DNA from: Anomaloglossus baeobatrachus
Lineage: Eukaryota; Chordata; Amphibia; Anura; Aromobatidae
Assembly (NCBI RefSeq): GCF_048569485.1
Contig: NC_134357.1
Coordinates: 67,699,198 to 67,763,197, forward strand
Reading direction: 5' to 3'
Length of the DNA: 64,000 nucleotides
The notes beneath the pieces were generated by a model. The model was not told where the DNA came from, ran no database searches, and saw only the letters and a list, made by a program, of their open reading frames with translations. Positions 36,798-48,515 of the stretch are shown piece after piece; position 1 is the stretch's first letter; each line of letters begins with the position of its first letter. Position numbers and translations under genes: made by a program.

Positions 36798-38411
36798 CAG
36801 ACCAAACGTTTGGACACAACTTCTTATTCAAAGAGTTTTCTTTATTTTCATGACTCTGAAAATTTTAGATTCACATTGAAGGCATCAAAACTATGAATTA
36901 ATGTGGAATGAAATAACAAAAAAGTGTGAAACAACTGAAAATATGTCTTATATTCTAGGTTCTTCAAAGTAGCCACCTTTTGCTTTGATTACTGCTTTGC
37001 ACACTCATGGTAATCTATTGATTAGCTTCAAGAGGTAGTCACCGGAAATGGTTTTCACTTCACAGGTGTGCCCTGTCAGGTTTAATAAGTTTAATAAGTG
37101 GGATTTCTTGCTTTTTAAATGGGGTTGGGACCATCAGTTGTTTTGTGCAGAAGTCTGTTGGATACACAGATGATAGTCCTACTGAATAGACTGTTAAAAT
37201 TTGTATTATGTATTTGTATTTGTATTATGAAAAACGAGAGGCCATCATTACTTTAAGAAATGAAGGTCAGTTAGTCCGAAAAATTGGGAAAACTTTGAAA
37301 GTGTCCCCAAGTGCAGTGGCAAAAACCATCAAACGCTACAAAGAAACTGCTCACATGAGAACCGCCCCAGGAAAGGAAGACCAAGAGTCACCTCTACTGC
37401 GGAGGATAAGTTTATCCGAGTCACCAGCCTCAGAAATCGCAGGTTAACAGCAGCTCAGATTAGAGACCAGGTCAATGCCACACAGAGTTTTAGCAGCAGA
37501 CACATCTCTAGAACAACTGTTAAGAGGAGAGTTTGTGCAGCAGGTCTTCATGGTAAAATAGCTGCTAGGAAACCACTGCTAAGGACAGGCAACAAGCAGA
37601 AGAGACTTGTTTGGGCTAAAGAACACAAGGAATGGACATTAGACCAATGGAAATCTGTGCTTTGGTCTGATGAGTCCAAAATTGAGATCTTTGGATCAAA
37701 CCACCGTGTCTTTGTGCAACGCAGAAAAGGTGAACGGATTGGACTCTTCATGCCTGGTTCCCTCCGTGAAGCATGAAGGAGGAGATGGGATGGTGTGGGG
37801 GTGCTTTGCTGATGACACTGTTGGGGATTTATTCAAAATTGAAGGCATATTGAACCAGCATGGCTACCACAGCATCTTGCAGCGGCATGCTATTCCATCC
37901 GGTTTGCGTTTAGTTGGACCATTATTTATTTTCAACAGGACCATGACCCCAAACACACCTCCAGGCTGTGAAAGGGCTATTTGATTAAGAAGGAGAGTGA
38001 TGGGGTGCTACGCCAGATGACCTAGCCTTCACAGTCACCAGACCTGAACCCAATCGAGATGATTTGGGGTGAGCTGGACCGCAGAGTGAAGGCAAAAGGG
38101 CCAACATGTGCTAGGCATCTCTTGGAACTCCTTCAAGACTGTTGGAAGACCATTTCCAGTGACTACCTCCTGAAGCTCATCAAGAGAATGCCAAGAGTGT
38201 GCAAAGCAGTAATCAAAGCAAAAGGTGGCTACTTTGAAGAACCTAGAATATAAGACATCTTTTCAGTTGTTTCAAGCTTTTTTGTTAAGTATTTCATTCC
38301 ACATGTGTTAATTCATAGTTATGAAGTCTTCAATGTGAATCTACAATTTTCAGAGTTATGAAAATAAAGAAAACTCTTTGAATGAGAAGGTGTGTCCAAA
38401 CGTTTCGTCTG
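36798..38411 (+). mobile_element. Tc1-like transposon 2, copy A
   Basis: The ends CAGACCAAACGTTTGGACAC and CGTTTCGTCTG are inverted, with TA on both sides (36796-36797, 38412-38413). It is 1614 bp. Its sequence belongs to a Tc1 group that I recall as shared between fishes, lampreys and frogs. It is a decayed, immobile copy. Confidence 0.88.
37208..38253 (+). pseudogene. Broken Tc1 transposase
   Basis: Pieces in several frames match a Tc1 transposase: ITLRNEGQLVRKIGKTLKVS (helix-turn-helix), then DESK near 37668, a QQDHDPKHT-like block near 37937 in a shifted frame, and NPIEMIWGELDRRVKAKGP near 38047-38103. The N-terminal codons before the first helix are missing compared with the usual family start, and there are several frameshifts and stops. 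Confidence 0.85.
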
Positions 38412-38628
38412 TACTGTATATACACTTGATTATGTCTACTTATCACAATTGTGGTTGTGAAGAAAAAGTGCTTGCCTTTATGTTGATAATCTTGTAGAAG
38501 TAGGTCACATTTCAGATATAAGGAATACCTGTTGGCATATCATGGGTACAACATCAACAAACAAAATTTATTATTATGACCTCAGAGGGCCCGATGTGAA
38601 CTGGAGAAAATGTGTAAATAAATAACTA

Positions 38629-38800
38629 CAGTGGAACCTTGGTTTACGAGAACAATCCATTATGTGAGTGTGCTCATAAACCAAGTTACTCATCTAGGAA
38701 AGCAACATTTCCCATAGGAAATAATGGAAGCTCAGACAATTCGTTCCACAACTTGTGCAATGTCCCCTATTGTGCCATTCCACACAAGCACAAACACGCA

Positions 38801-38839
<39 letters not shown>

Positions 38840-39263
38840 TATGTTCACCTTACCCTCCGTTCCCTCGGCGGCCTCCTGGTTCTTGTAGTCCACAGGTATT
38901 TGTATCTGGTAACCATCGCGGAAACAGCGGAAGTTTCTCCATCGTCACAATGGTTACCGGATACACTTACTGTACCTGTGGACTACAAGAACCAGGAGGC
39001 TGCCAAGGGAACGGAAGGTAAGATGAGCATAATATATGTGTGTGCGTGTGTGTTTATGTGTGTTTGTGTGTGTTTGTCTGTCTTTGTGTGGACTGCAAGA
39101 GCGGCTCAGAGTGCGGTGAAAGTACAGAACCGGAAGTGTGTGCGGTGAGTATTTGCTTGTACCGCAAAGATTGCTCGTAAACTTAGTTACAAATTTACAG
39201 CAAGCTTTGCTCATATGGCAAAATACTCGCACACCAAGTTACTTGTAAACCGAGGTTCCACTG
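38629..39263. mobile_element. Tc1/mariner-superfamily MITE
   Basis: The ends CAGTGGAACCTTGGTTTAC and GTAAACCGAGGTTCCACTG are inverted and flanked by TA (38627-38628, 39264-39265). The interior holds a (CA)n tract at ~38802-38838, a (TG)-rich tract at ~39038-39085 and a long internal hairpin (CTCCTGGTTCTTGTAGTCCA and its reverse complement). It is non-coding and may be pogo/Tigger-like. Confidence 0.7.
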
Positions 39264-39522
39264 TACATAGATAGTAATGAACGCTTGCCTGCATAAACAA
39301 CTTTGAATAAACTTTGAACAAACTCTTGATATAAGCTAATATTTGCTGGCAGACTATAGGTGGCTTCTTCAAAAATAATGAGTAATAGTTAAAAAACAAA
39401 CAAACAAGGTTTCCAGTTGTGCCGCTAGAGTCAGATGTTGCCAATAACCCTATCAGAGGCTTCTAAATGCATGACATCATTATATGGGCTGTCCCATATT
39501 GTTTAAAGGCATAGCACTCTTA

Positions 39523-40085
39523 TGCGGGCATCACACGAGCCAATCTATCGTGCGATTGCACGAGCGATCGTGCCCGCCACCGTCGTTTGTGCATCACGGG
39601 CAATTAGTTGCACGTGGCGCACAAAGTCGTTAACCCCCCGTTACACGTACTTACCTTCCGGACGACGTCTCTGTGGGCGGCAAAAATCCACTTCCTGAAG
39701 GGGGAGGGACGTTCGGCGTCACTGCGACGTCACACAGCGGCCGGCCAATAAAAGTGGAGGGGCGGAGATGAGCGGGACGTAAACCTCCCGCCCACCTTCT
39801 TCCTTCCGCATTGCCGTCGGGACGCAGGCAAGCTGTGTTCATCGTTCCCGTGATGTCACACGGAGCGATGTGTGCTGCCTCGGGAACGATGAACAACCAG
39901 ACGGTCGATTTTTTTGAAAGTGAGCGACGTGTCAACGATGAACGAGAAGATGAGTATTTCTGCTCGTTCACCGTCGCACGTAGCTGTCACATGCTATGAT
40001 ATATCAGACGATGCCGGATGTGCGTCACTACCGACGTGACCCCGACGACATATCGCCTGATATATCGTACCGTGTGACGCCCGCA
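39523..40085. mobile_element. PIF/Harbinger-type MITE at the duplication junction
   Basis: Ends TGCGGGCATCACACG and CGTGTGACGCCCGCA with TTA on both sides (39520-39522, 40086-40088). It is 563 bp and non-coding. The junction between copies A and B lies within its last 12 bases when aligned to the window start. The 260 bases before it (39264-39522) hold nothing recognised. Confidence 0.7.
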
Positions 40086-40501
40086 TTAGTGTATGTAAAC
40101 TTGCACGTTTTTGTAGTTGCATTTTTCCGGACAAGAGATGCAGAAATGGTGCAGAAATCTCTTCATCCAATTAGCAACGTGTGCACATAGCCTTATGGCA
40201 CATTGACATGCAATTATTGCAATATATAACAATAACGACAGTCTCCTATAAACACCAGTCATAGGTTGACCTTCATGGCAGTGCCGCCATGGCAGGTGAA
40301 GCTTTGTTGGGCTTTCTGATGTTGGATGCAGATATAGTGGCTGTGTAACTCGACAATTATCTGCCAATGAAGTTGCAGACTCAACTACTGAGCATGCACC
40401 AAAGACAGGACTTGACAACGAGCATGCCAGTAGATCCAATGAAAAGAAGGGGTTAAAATTATGTCATTTTTGTTCACATCATTTGTCGCGCTTTCTTCCA
40501 G

Positions 40502-40628
40502 CACCGTCATGCGGGGGCAGTCTGAATGATGAAACAGGATTTATAAATGGTTATTCCTATTACAGTTATTGCATCTGGATAATTGAGGTCCCATATAATT
40601 GTATCTTCATATACTTCAGTAGTATACA
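40502..40628 (+). CDS. CUB domain, first-half exon, copy B
   Basis: It is identical to 429-555, with the same acceptor, donor and phases. It encodes the N-terminal half of a second CUB domain if the two copies belong to one transcript. Confidence 0.83.
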
Positions 40629-40777
40629 GTAAGTAATATTTACACGTGCACTAACATTTGTTTTTACAAACCCCCCCCTTTTGGTTTTCTTTTAACCCTC
40701 TCCCCAGAATAACTTAATGTTTCATATTGTATAATTAATTAGTTATTTAATTTAATAGAATTTCTCTTTTTTTATAG

Positions 40778-40983
40778 TATGCGAAGTAATGGTGGTATTT
40801 GCAGTTACGACTACGAGTATTTGATAATATATGACGGAGATGTCGAGAATCACATTGAACTTGGCATGATTTGCGAGCAAACAACTCAAAGGTTTTACAC
40901 ATCATTCAACTTCATTACCTTGATATTTGTTAACCCATACGACTATGGAGAGTTTGAAATGGTGTTTATCATATGCTTTTCAG
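40778..40983 (+). CDS. CUB domain, second-half exon, copy B
   Basis: It is identical to 705-910 and holds the YDYEYLIIYDG and LGMIC motifs. The intron behind it (40984-41870) has nothing else recognised. Confidence 0.85.
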
Positions 40984-41870
40984 GTAATATGTGTAATAAT
41001 TCATCAAATCGATAGTTTATTAATGACATGTTAAAGGGGTTGTCTACTTTCACAAAGTCCAGGTCACTGGGAGCAGTTTGTTATATAAAAATCACAAATT
41101 GTGCTCTACTCACCATCCTTGACTCAAGCAAGGCACGTACATAAAAATCATGGGGGAAATAGCAAAAGTCTTAATTGGACTCCCGCTCTCTTGCACCCCA
41201 AAAAAAATACAATAAACTATGCAGGCCACAGTCACAGAAGGACATAGTTCCCAATTATTAATGACAGGGAAAGCTACATATTATTGGGGCAGTTCAGAGT
41301 AATATCGCTCCTTACTTACTTCAAATTCAAAAATTCAAATTAAAAAATCCGCACAAGTCAATTTCCACATGAATATTCCCATCAGCTCGCGGGAGGGATT
41401 ATTGAAATCTCATTAATTTATCTGCTAATGGATTTTCAATTACAAATCAAGAAAGAATATAAGCTCAACCAAAAAGAGAGGGGAGCCAGCACATATGCAA
41501 ATGGCATGCATCAAATAAAAGTGTAAATTCACGGATTTATTCCAACTCTACTATAATACAAAATGAGATCTTTAGCAACCAATTGATCAACTGTTTGAGC
41601 CACCCCTGCCATGTCATGGCGAATCTCAACAGGGGGTCCTACTCTATATTTTATATTTCATCGTGCCATGTGGCCTCCTAGATAAATTAAAAGCTGAACC
41701 ATATTGGAGCAACAAATATCATTATTTTTTACTCTGTGATATCGCACTTCTCACAGTATATTCCTCAGTGTATCATGAAGGATTACTTTATTATGCACTG
41801 TTATTAGTATGGTTGATATTGTGCTTACTAAAATTAATTCAATTTTTCCTTTTTTCTATGTTTTAACTAG

Positions 41871-41912
41871 CACCCTCTACTACTCCTACTACTACTACTC
41901 CTAGTACTACTA
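41871..41912 (+). CDS. Thr/Ser/Pro-rich linker exon, U0 of copy B
   Basis: 42 nt, phase 1-1, PSTTPTTTTPSTT, unchanged from copy A. Confidence 0.7.
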
Positions 41913-42048
41913 GTAAGTTGTAATGAAGCATTATCCTCTAACTGTTCTTGTATTAAGGCTCTTATATATTGTATTATGTTTCATTATGCTCTGAGTTACA
42001 TTTTACAAATTCTAAGGTACAAAGTATTTATTTTTCTTATTCTCTTAG

Positions 42049-42072
42049 CTCTCCCAATACCAGGCTCACCTA
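42049..42072 (+). CDS. Possible Pro-rich linker microexon, copy B
   Basis: 24 nt, phase 1-1, LPIPGSP, as in copy A. The support is the same and weak. Confidence 0.4.
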
Positions 42073-42103
42073 GTAAGTGTAATATATGTAATTACACATT
42101 TAA

Positions 42104-43548
42104 CCCCTTAGCGACCCATGATGTACTGCGTAGGTCATGGATTGTGTGCGGTTAATCCCTCACCCCTGCCGTGGGCAGGCCGCAGTGATCCACGCACATA
42201 TCAGCTGATTTCAACAGCTGACATGTGTGTCTGCTAGTCGCGAGTGGAATCGCTTCCACCTGCGACTATTAACCCCTTACATCTCGCTGCCAAAATCTGG
42301 CAGCGCGATTTATATGCGCGCCGGCATTATGCTGACCCCGCCCCCATCGGAAGTGACGTGACATGATCACGTGACTTACGTAGCACAGGGTCATGTAATG
42401 ACACTTATAGCTAACATGAGTCACTTCCTCTCAATGCCAGAATACTGCCGGCATTGAAAGTAAAGCAGAATATCTGCAGCTCTTAAGGGGGCTTTACATG
42501 CTGTGACATTGCTAGCAATCTGGTTAGCGATCTGACATCCCAGATCGCAGATGCGATCTGCCGAGATCGCACATAGAGCGTTTTTATAGCGCCGGTCGCA
42601 TCTGCGATCTGGTGTGTCACATCGCTAACAGCGATGTCACAGCGTGTAAAGCACCCTTTAGCTCTGCAGCTGTGATCTGGAGATATGGCATAGCGATCAG
42701 ATTCTTGATCCATATAGCCCCCTAGGGAGACTAGTAAAATAAAAAAAAGTTAAAAAAAGTTTTAAAAAATTAAAAAAAAAAAAACAAAAAACAAAAACCC
42801 TAAAAGTTCAAATCATCCCCCTTTTCACACCATTGAAAATTAAAGGGTTAAAAAAATAAAAAAATACACATATTTCGTATCACCGCGTTCATAAATGCCC
42901 GATAATTTAAAATATAAAATCAAATAATCTGATTTGTAAATGGCGTAGCAGCAAAAAAATTCCATAAGCCAAAATTAAGTTTTTTGGTCGGCGCAAATTT
43001 TGCGTAAAATGCAATAAAAGGCGATCAAAATGTAGCATCTGCACAAAAATAGTACAGGTAAAAACGCCAGCTCGAGACACAAAAAATAAGTCATCACTGA
43101 GCCAAAGATCCAGAAAAATGAGAACGCTACGGGTTTTAGAAAATGCCGCAAAACGTGCACCACTTTTTTTGGACAAGCTTGTGAATTTTTTTAACCCCTT
43201 AGATACAAGTAGACCTATTCATTTTTGAAGTCTTGCACTTGCACCGCCCTCAGGAATCACACTGTCACATCAGTCTTACCATATAGTGAACACGGGGAAT
43301 AAAATATCTTAAAAACAAATGTACGATCACACTTTATTTGCAGTTTTTCTACACTTGGAATTAATGTGCCACTTTCCAGTACAGTGTATAGTAAAACTTA
43401 TGGTTTCATTTAAAACTACAACTTGTCCCGAAAAAACAAGCCCTTATATGGCAAGATTGATGGAAAATTTAAAAATCTTACGGCTCTTGGAAAAAAGAGA
43501 GGAACCCCCCCCCTGGAAAAACGCAAAATGCCTGGGGACTGAAGAGGG
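42104..43548. mobile_element. piggyBac-type non-autonomous element, copy B
   Basis: Same TTAA-flanked element as at 2031, carrying the nested MITE. It was copied by the segmental duplication. Confidence 0.75.
42486..42657. mobile_element. Nested PIF/Harbinger-type MITE, copy B
   Basis: Same 172-bp MITE with TTA at 42483-42485 and 42658-42660. Confidence 0.7.
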
Positions 43549-43887
43549 TTAATGAAAATATGTTTATTTTCGTGGTGTAAATAATCAGGTGTCAATGGAA
43601 TTTGGGGAAAGCCCATATTTATAAAGTCATGACCCCACTTGTTTTCTAAAATCTGTCAGAAAAAGAGGGTGAGGGGTTATACTTGTAGTTTGCAGTCTTA
43701 GGAAGAGAAGAATATGAGTCACAGAAAATGAGCAAAAATATACAGGTATATCTAAAAGTCATCAAATATTCAGGACACCATTGCTTAATGCACATCATGA
43801 GGAGGCCATCAGGACATATGGGGGTCCTTCACTACGGACTTAATTTATGGTATATATTAATTTTCTCCTTTTCTTAACCCTATGTAA

Positions 43888-45505
43888 GGGCTCCGCCACA
43901 CATCCGTGAAAACCACGTCCGTGTAAAACGGGCCGTTTTTCGGGTCCGTTTTCCGTTTTTTTAGGCCCGTTCTTATGGTATGTGTGGCCTGCGTATGTAT
44001 CCCGTATGCTAGCCGTATGTGCGTGTGGAATGTCCGTGTGTGCGTGAGTGAAATAACTGACGCGTGTGTGTTGTCCGTGTGAAATGTACGTGTGTGATGC
44101 AAAATGTCGTTACTACATGTCGGAAGACAGAGTAGCGGGATGAGAATGAACTCGGGTGAACTTCACCCGACTTCATTGTCATGCCGCGGCTCTGTCTTTG
44201 TGCCGTGTACTGATTAGCGGTCACCTGTGAAGTATTCACTGTTGACCGCTAATCCCCCGAGTGACTGAAGTGTCCCCCCCTCTCTCATACTCACCGTTCC
44301 CCGATCACCGGCGCTGCACGGCATTCACACTGTTCCGGCGGCTTTTTCTAATTTGAAAAAGCCGGCCGCTCATTAAACAATCTCGTATTCCCTGCTTTCC
44401 CCGGTTTGTCGGGATTAATAAATTGGTAATGAGGGAATTTGTTTGTGTTTTTTATTTCTAATAAAGGATTTTTTCGGGTGTGTGTGTTTATTTACTGTTA
44501 CTTACAGATTAATCATGGAAGGAATCTCGGGGAGACGCCTGACATGATTAATCTAGGACTTATTGGCAGCTATGGGCTGCCAATAACTCCTTATTACCCC
44601 GATTTGCCAACGCACCAGGGTAAATCGGGAAGAGCCGGGTACAGCCCCAGAACTGTCGCATATAATGTATGCGGCAATTCTGGGCGGCTGCTGACTGATA
44701 TTGTTAGGGTGGGGGGCTCCCCATAACGTGGAGCTCCCCATCCTGAGAATACCAGCCTTCAGCCGTATGGCTTTATCTGGCTGGTATTAAAATGGGGGGG
44801 GACCGCACGCCGTTTTTTTTAATTATTTATTTATTTATTTCACTGCACAGTATAGACACGCCCACCGGCTGCTGTGATTGGGTACAGTTAGACAGCTGTC
44901 ACTCAGTGTGGTGGGCATGTGTGACTGCAACCAATCACAGGCGCCGGTGGGCGGGTAAAGTAGGGAATACGAGATTGATTAATGGGCGGCCGGCTTTTTC
45001 AAAATAGTAAAAGCCGCCGGAGTTTTTATAACAGCCGTGCAGCGCCGCACCGGAGATCGGGGAACGGTAAGTATGAGAGAGGGGGGGAAACTGACCGACA
45101 GACAGCTAGAGGGACAGATAAGACAGAGAGACCGACTGACAGACATAGAGACCGACCGACGGGCTGAGGGAGAGAACGAAACAGAAAAAGAAAAAAGACC
45201 GACATCACATGAAAAAAGCACAAAACGTACAGGGAGCAAATAGAGATGCGTCCGTGTAACTCGGACGTGCGCCCAGACCCATTGACTTTCATTGGGTCCG
45301 TGCTGCGTGTTGCGTGCAGAAAACGGACATGCTGGCGTGAGACACGGACCAAAAAACGCATCACGGAGACGGACTCACGGACATAACCAAAAACGCAATT
45401 GTAACCGCAGAGATATAGTAACATTGGTGCACGTTTGGCCGTGTCTCCAGTATACACGGAAACGGACCAAACACGCACGTGTTTCACGGATGTGTGTTTC
45501 AGGCC
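43888..45505. mobile_element. Palindromic Harbinger-type element, copy B, with one arm deleted
   Basis: Ends and TAA target match the copy A element, but it is 1618 bp instead of 2501. Bases matching 4329-5211 of copy A are missing, and the join is at about 44403-44404 (CTTTCCCCG/GTTTGTCGGG). This removes the left inner arm of the palindrome and leaves the right arm. Confidence 0.85.
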
Positions 45506-45709
45506 TAAAGCATGATACATCGTTTCTTCTTTTTTTTTTTGCAAGATTTAATTTATAATATATATTAATTTTCATGTTCCCAAAGGTTGTAATGTTATAT
45601 ATTTCCCCCAGTTTTATGGCCCAAGAAGGTCTGCAAGAGTGTTTGTCTTTCTTTGCATATTATTGCCTTCTCCTGTCTTAAGTCAGTTGTTATCTTATTG
45701 AAGGAGTTA

Positions 45710-46547
45710 GGGGTGCTTCACACACAGCGAACTCGCTGCCGAGATCGCTGCTGAGTCACGCTTTTTGTGACGCAGCAGTGACCTCATTAGCGATCTCGCT
45801 GTGTGTGACACTGAGCAGCGATCTGGCCCCTGCTGCGAGATCGCTGCTCGTTACACACAGCCCTGGTTCGTTTTCTTCAAAGGCGCTCTCCCACTGTGAC
45901 ACACAGATCGCTGTGTGGGACAGCGAGAGAGCGACGAAATGAAGCGAGCAGGGAGCAGGAGCCCGCATTTGGCAGCTGCGGTAAGCTGTAGCCAAGATAA
46001 ACATCAGGTAACCAAGGTGGTTACCCAATATTTACCTTAGTTACCAGCCTCCGCAGCTCTCACTCTGCCTGTGCTGCCGGCTCCGGCTCTCTGCACATGT
46101 AGCTGCTGTACACATCATGTTAATTAACCCGATGTGTACTGAAGCTAGGAGAGCAAGGAGCCAGCGCTAAGCAGTGTGCGCGGCTCCCTGCTCTCTGCAC
46201 ATGTAGCTGCATTACACATCGGGTTAATTAACCCGATGTGTACTGTAGCTAGGAGAGCAAGGAGCCAGCGCTAAGCTAAGCAGTGTGCGCTGGTAACTAA
46301 TGTAAATATCGGGTAACCATACCCGATGTTTACCTTAGTTACCAGTGTCCGCAGCTTCCAGACGCCGGCTCCGTGCAAGCGCAGCGTCGCTTGCACGTCG
46401 CTGCTGGCTGGGGGCTGGTCACTGGTCGCTGGTGAATTCTGCCTGTTTGACAGCTCACCAGCGACCATGTAGCGATGCAGCAGCGATCCTGACCAGGTCA
46501 GATCGCTGGTCGGATCGCTGCTGCATCGCTAAAGTGTGAAGGCACCC
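45710..46547. mobile_element. PIF/Harbinger-type non-autonomous element, copy B
   Basis: Same 838-bp element as at 6518, with TTA targets at 45707-45709 and 46548-46550. Confidence 0.78.
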
Positions 46548-46599
46548 TTAAATGAGACCTAAATCTATGTACAAACATCCCTATAAATTTATATCTAGC

Positions 46600-47551
46600 T
46601 TGAACCACAAATAAATATAGAACCGAGGTATGGTATCAGCATAAGACCACAGAAAAAACAATACCTCTAAAAATATTTAAGTTTTATTTAGAAAATTATA
46701 AAAAATGACAAACAGTGTCTCTCTAAAAATACATAAAGGACAACACAGTGCCAGTGAGATGTTGGGAGGAGATAGTTTCAGCGTGAAAAGGATAGCGATA
46801 GATAGATATTCACAGAGTCGTCAGATTACTGATCTCATAGCCTTTATTGACCCTTCCTGACGACGGAGGGTGTCCTAAGTTACTGGACACTCCCCGTTCC
46901 GGGTGGCTGTCCCTCCCTGTCCCTATCTCTAGCCAAGGGGTGTCCACCACCAACCCAGGTGATTAGTGCAAAACCATAAATGTACACATAAACACAAATG
47001 CGTTAAATTTGGTTCCTGACTCAATAAGATACTTTTACCCCTGATGATCCCCCAGCATTGCGTTAGGTGGGGGAGAAACGCGTCGGGAGAGCGTGGGGTG
47101 ACAGCTACTGCAGCGGGTCCCCTACAGCTCCACCTAACAAAATTTAAATTCATCTGACTGAAGTATCTTATTGAGTCAGGAACCAAATTTAACGCATTTG
47201 TGTTTATGTGTACATTTATGGTTTTGCACTAATCACCTGGGTTGGTGGTGGACACCCCTTGGCTAGAGATAGGGACAGGGAGGGACAGCCACCCGGAACG
47301 GGGAGTGTCCAGTAACTTAGGACACCCTCCGTCGTCAGGAAGGGTCAATAAAGGCTATGAGATCAGTAATCTGACGACTCTGTGAATATCTATCTATCGC
47401 TATCCTTTTCACGCTGAAACTATCTCCTCCCAACATCTCACTGGCACTGTGTTGTCCTTTATGTATTTTTAGAGAGACACTGTTTGTCATTTTTTATAAT
47501 TTTCTAAATAAAACTTAAATATTTTTAGAGGTATTGTTTTTTCTGTGGTCT
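46600..47551. mobile_element. Foldback retroposon-like element with hammerhead core
   Basis: It is flanked by a 16-bp direct repeat TAAATTTATATCTAGC (46584-46599, 47552-47567); all other units have this site once. It consists of a 42-bp left tail, a left arm (46642-47034), a 126-nt spacer and a right arm (47161-47553) that is, by eye, a perfect reverse complement of the left one; its last two bases fall in the flanking repeat. The right arm contains AATAAA-type signals near 47347 and 47508. There is no open frame of note. The long target copy suggests target-primed reverse transcription rather than cut and paste. A link to Penelope-like elements or retrozymes is inferred. Confidence 0.75.
47033..47095 (+). 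ncRNA. Hammerhead ribozyme-like motif
   Basis: In the spacer of the foldback element: CTGATGA (47041-47047), a perfect 7-bp stem II (TCCCCCA 47048-47054 with TGGGGGA 47068-47074), GAAA (47075-47078), then CGCGTC, with cleavage predicted after C47084. Stem I would pair CCC (47038-47040) with GGG (47085-47087) plus weaker pairs. Stem III is only the palindrome ACGCGT, so activity would need a dimer or a very short stem, as known for hammerheads of Penelope-like elements and retrozymes. All catalytic core bases are present. Confidence 0.65.
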
Positions 47552-47751
47552 TAAATTTATATCTAGCCAAGGGGAGTACATGAGTTCTGGGTGGCACTTA
47601 GAGCAAATTTTTCCAATTGCCATATTTGTCAAAGTGTGCAGAAGTTAAGCATGGTAGTTAGAAAGGGCAGCAGACAGGTCAGGAGTTCAAGATATTTCAA
47701 CTTGTTTCTAGTTCTCATCTGCTGCAAATTGTCTCCCAAACCACTAATATT

Positions 47752-47935
47752 GTGGATCTTGTTTCCTCACGCACTTCATCAAGTTTACTTACTGTCTTTG
47801 AAATGGTTAGAGAAGAAAAATGTAAAAGGCTACTTTCTTCTTCTTGCCCTACTACCTGCACCAGTGACCCTATTCCCTCACACCTCCTCCAATTCCTCTT
47901 CCTTGCTACCTACCTAACCTACTTCCCCGATATTA
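47752..47935 (+). mobile_element. LINE-like fragment, U1'
   Basis: Paralogue of the U1 fragment with TSDPIPSHLLQ. Confidence 0.45.
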
Positions 47936-48187
47936 CCTTTGTGATGGAGCTGCCCGAAACTGCCATGAAAACAATAATAACATGTATTGCTGAATTAAGT
48001 GAATCTGCCCAAACTAAACTTGAGGAAATTATATCAAAACTTCTCAGAGCCCTATCTTTATAATGTATATTGAAGATCGCATGTGTTATATTCTGTTATT
48101 AACATTGTTAATATTGTGCTTTACAAAAATATTAAAGTTATTTCTTTTTCCCATTCTCTTCTAATGTTTTTTTTTTCTTTTAACCAG

Positions 48188-48202
48188 CATCAATTACAAC
48201 GA
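48188..48202 (+). CDS. 15-nt Ser/Thr microexon, U1'
   Basis: Identical to the U1 microexon, with both splice signals kept. Confidence 0.5.
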
Positions 48203-48397
48203 GTAAGTTATAATCAAGTCTTAATACAATATTTCGGGGCAAATGTAAAATCAAAATGGAAAACTCTAAAAGAAAAACATTTTGACATATTTTGCGCATT
48301 TCTACATTTCTTCTATGATTTTGCATTTTGCTTGATTATAAAGGGCTGAGAACTGGTTAGAATATAAAAATGTTTTACCTACTTCTGCCACTTCTAG

Positions 48398-48515
48398 ATG
48401 TCTTGCTGGAAGTGGTCATCTGATTAATTCTACTATTTTCAGTATTCCTTTTTCTACCTTCCAACGTCCATTTGTGTACATATGCCATCCGATAAGCCTC
48501 ACACCATAATATTAG
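48398..48515 (+). pseudogene. Decayed CUB first-half exon, U1'
   Basis: 118 nt with the same borders. It resembles the U4 version (SIPFSTFQR, SICVHM), which hints at gene conversion between units. Confidence 0.35.

Larger units (their letters stand above)
1..40073. repeat. Tandem segmental duplication, copy A (~40 kb)
   Basis: Base 1 matches base 40074 and the two copies stay almost identical by eye through the CUB exons, piggyBac-type element, Harbinger elements and the tail with two Tc1 elements. They differ by rare substitutions, by the number of inner ~5.7-kb units (four here, two in copy B) and by unit-specific insertions. The first 12 bases are the last bases of a Harbinger-type MITE that is seen whole at 39523-40085, so the same junction sequence probably also lies to the left of the window. 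Confidence 0.9.

Noticed and set aside
38802-39085. Microsatellite-driven open frames (169 codons) around the CA and TG tracts
   Set aside because: They are inside a non-coding MITE and follow its internal hairpin.
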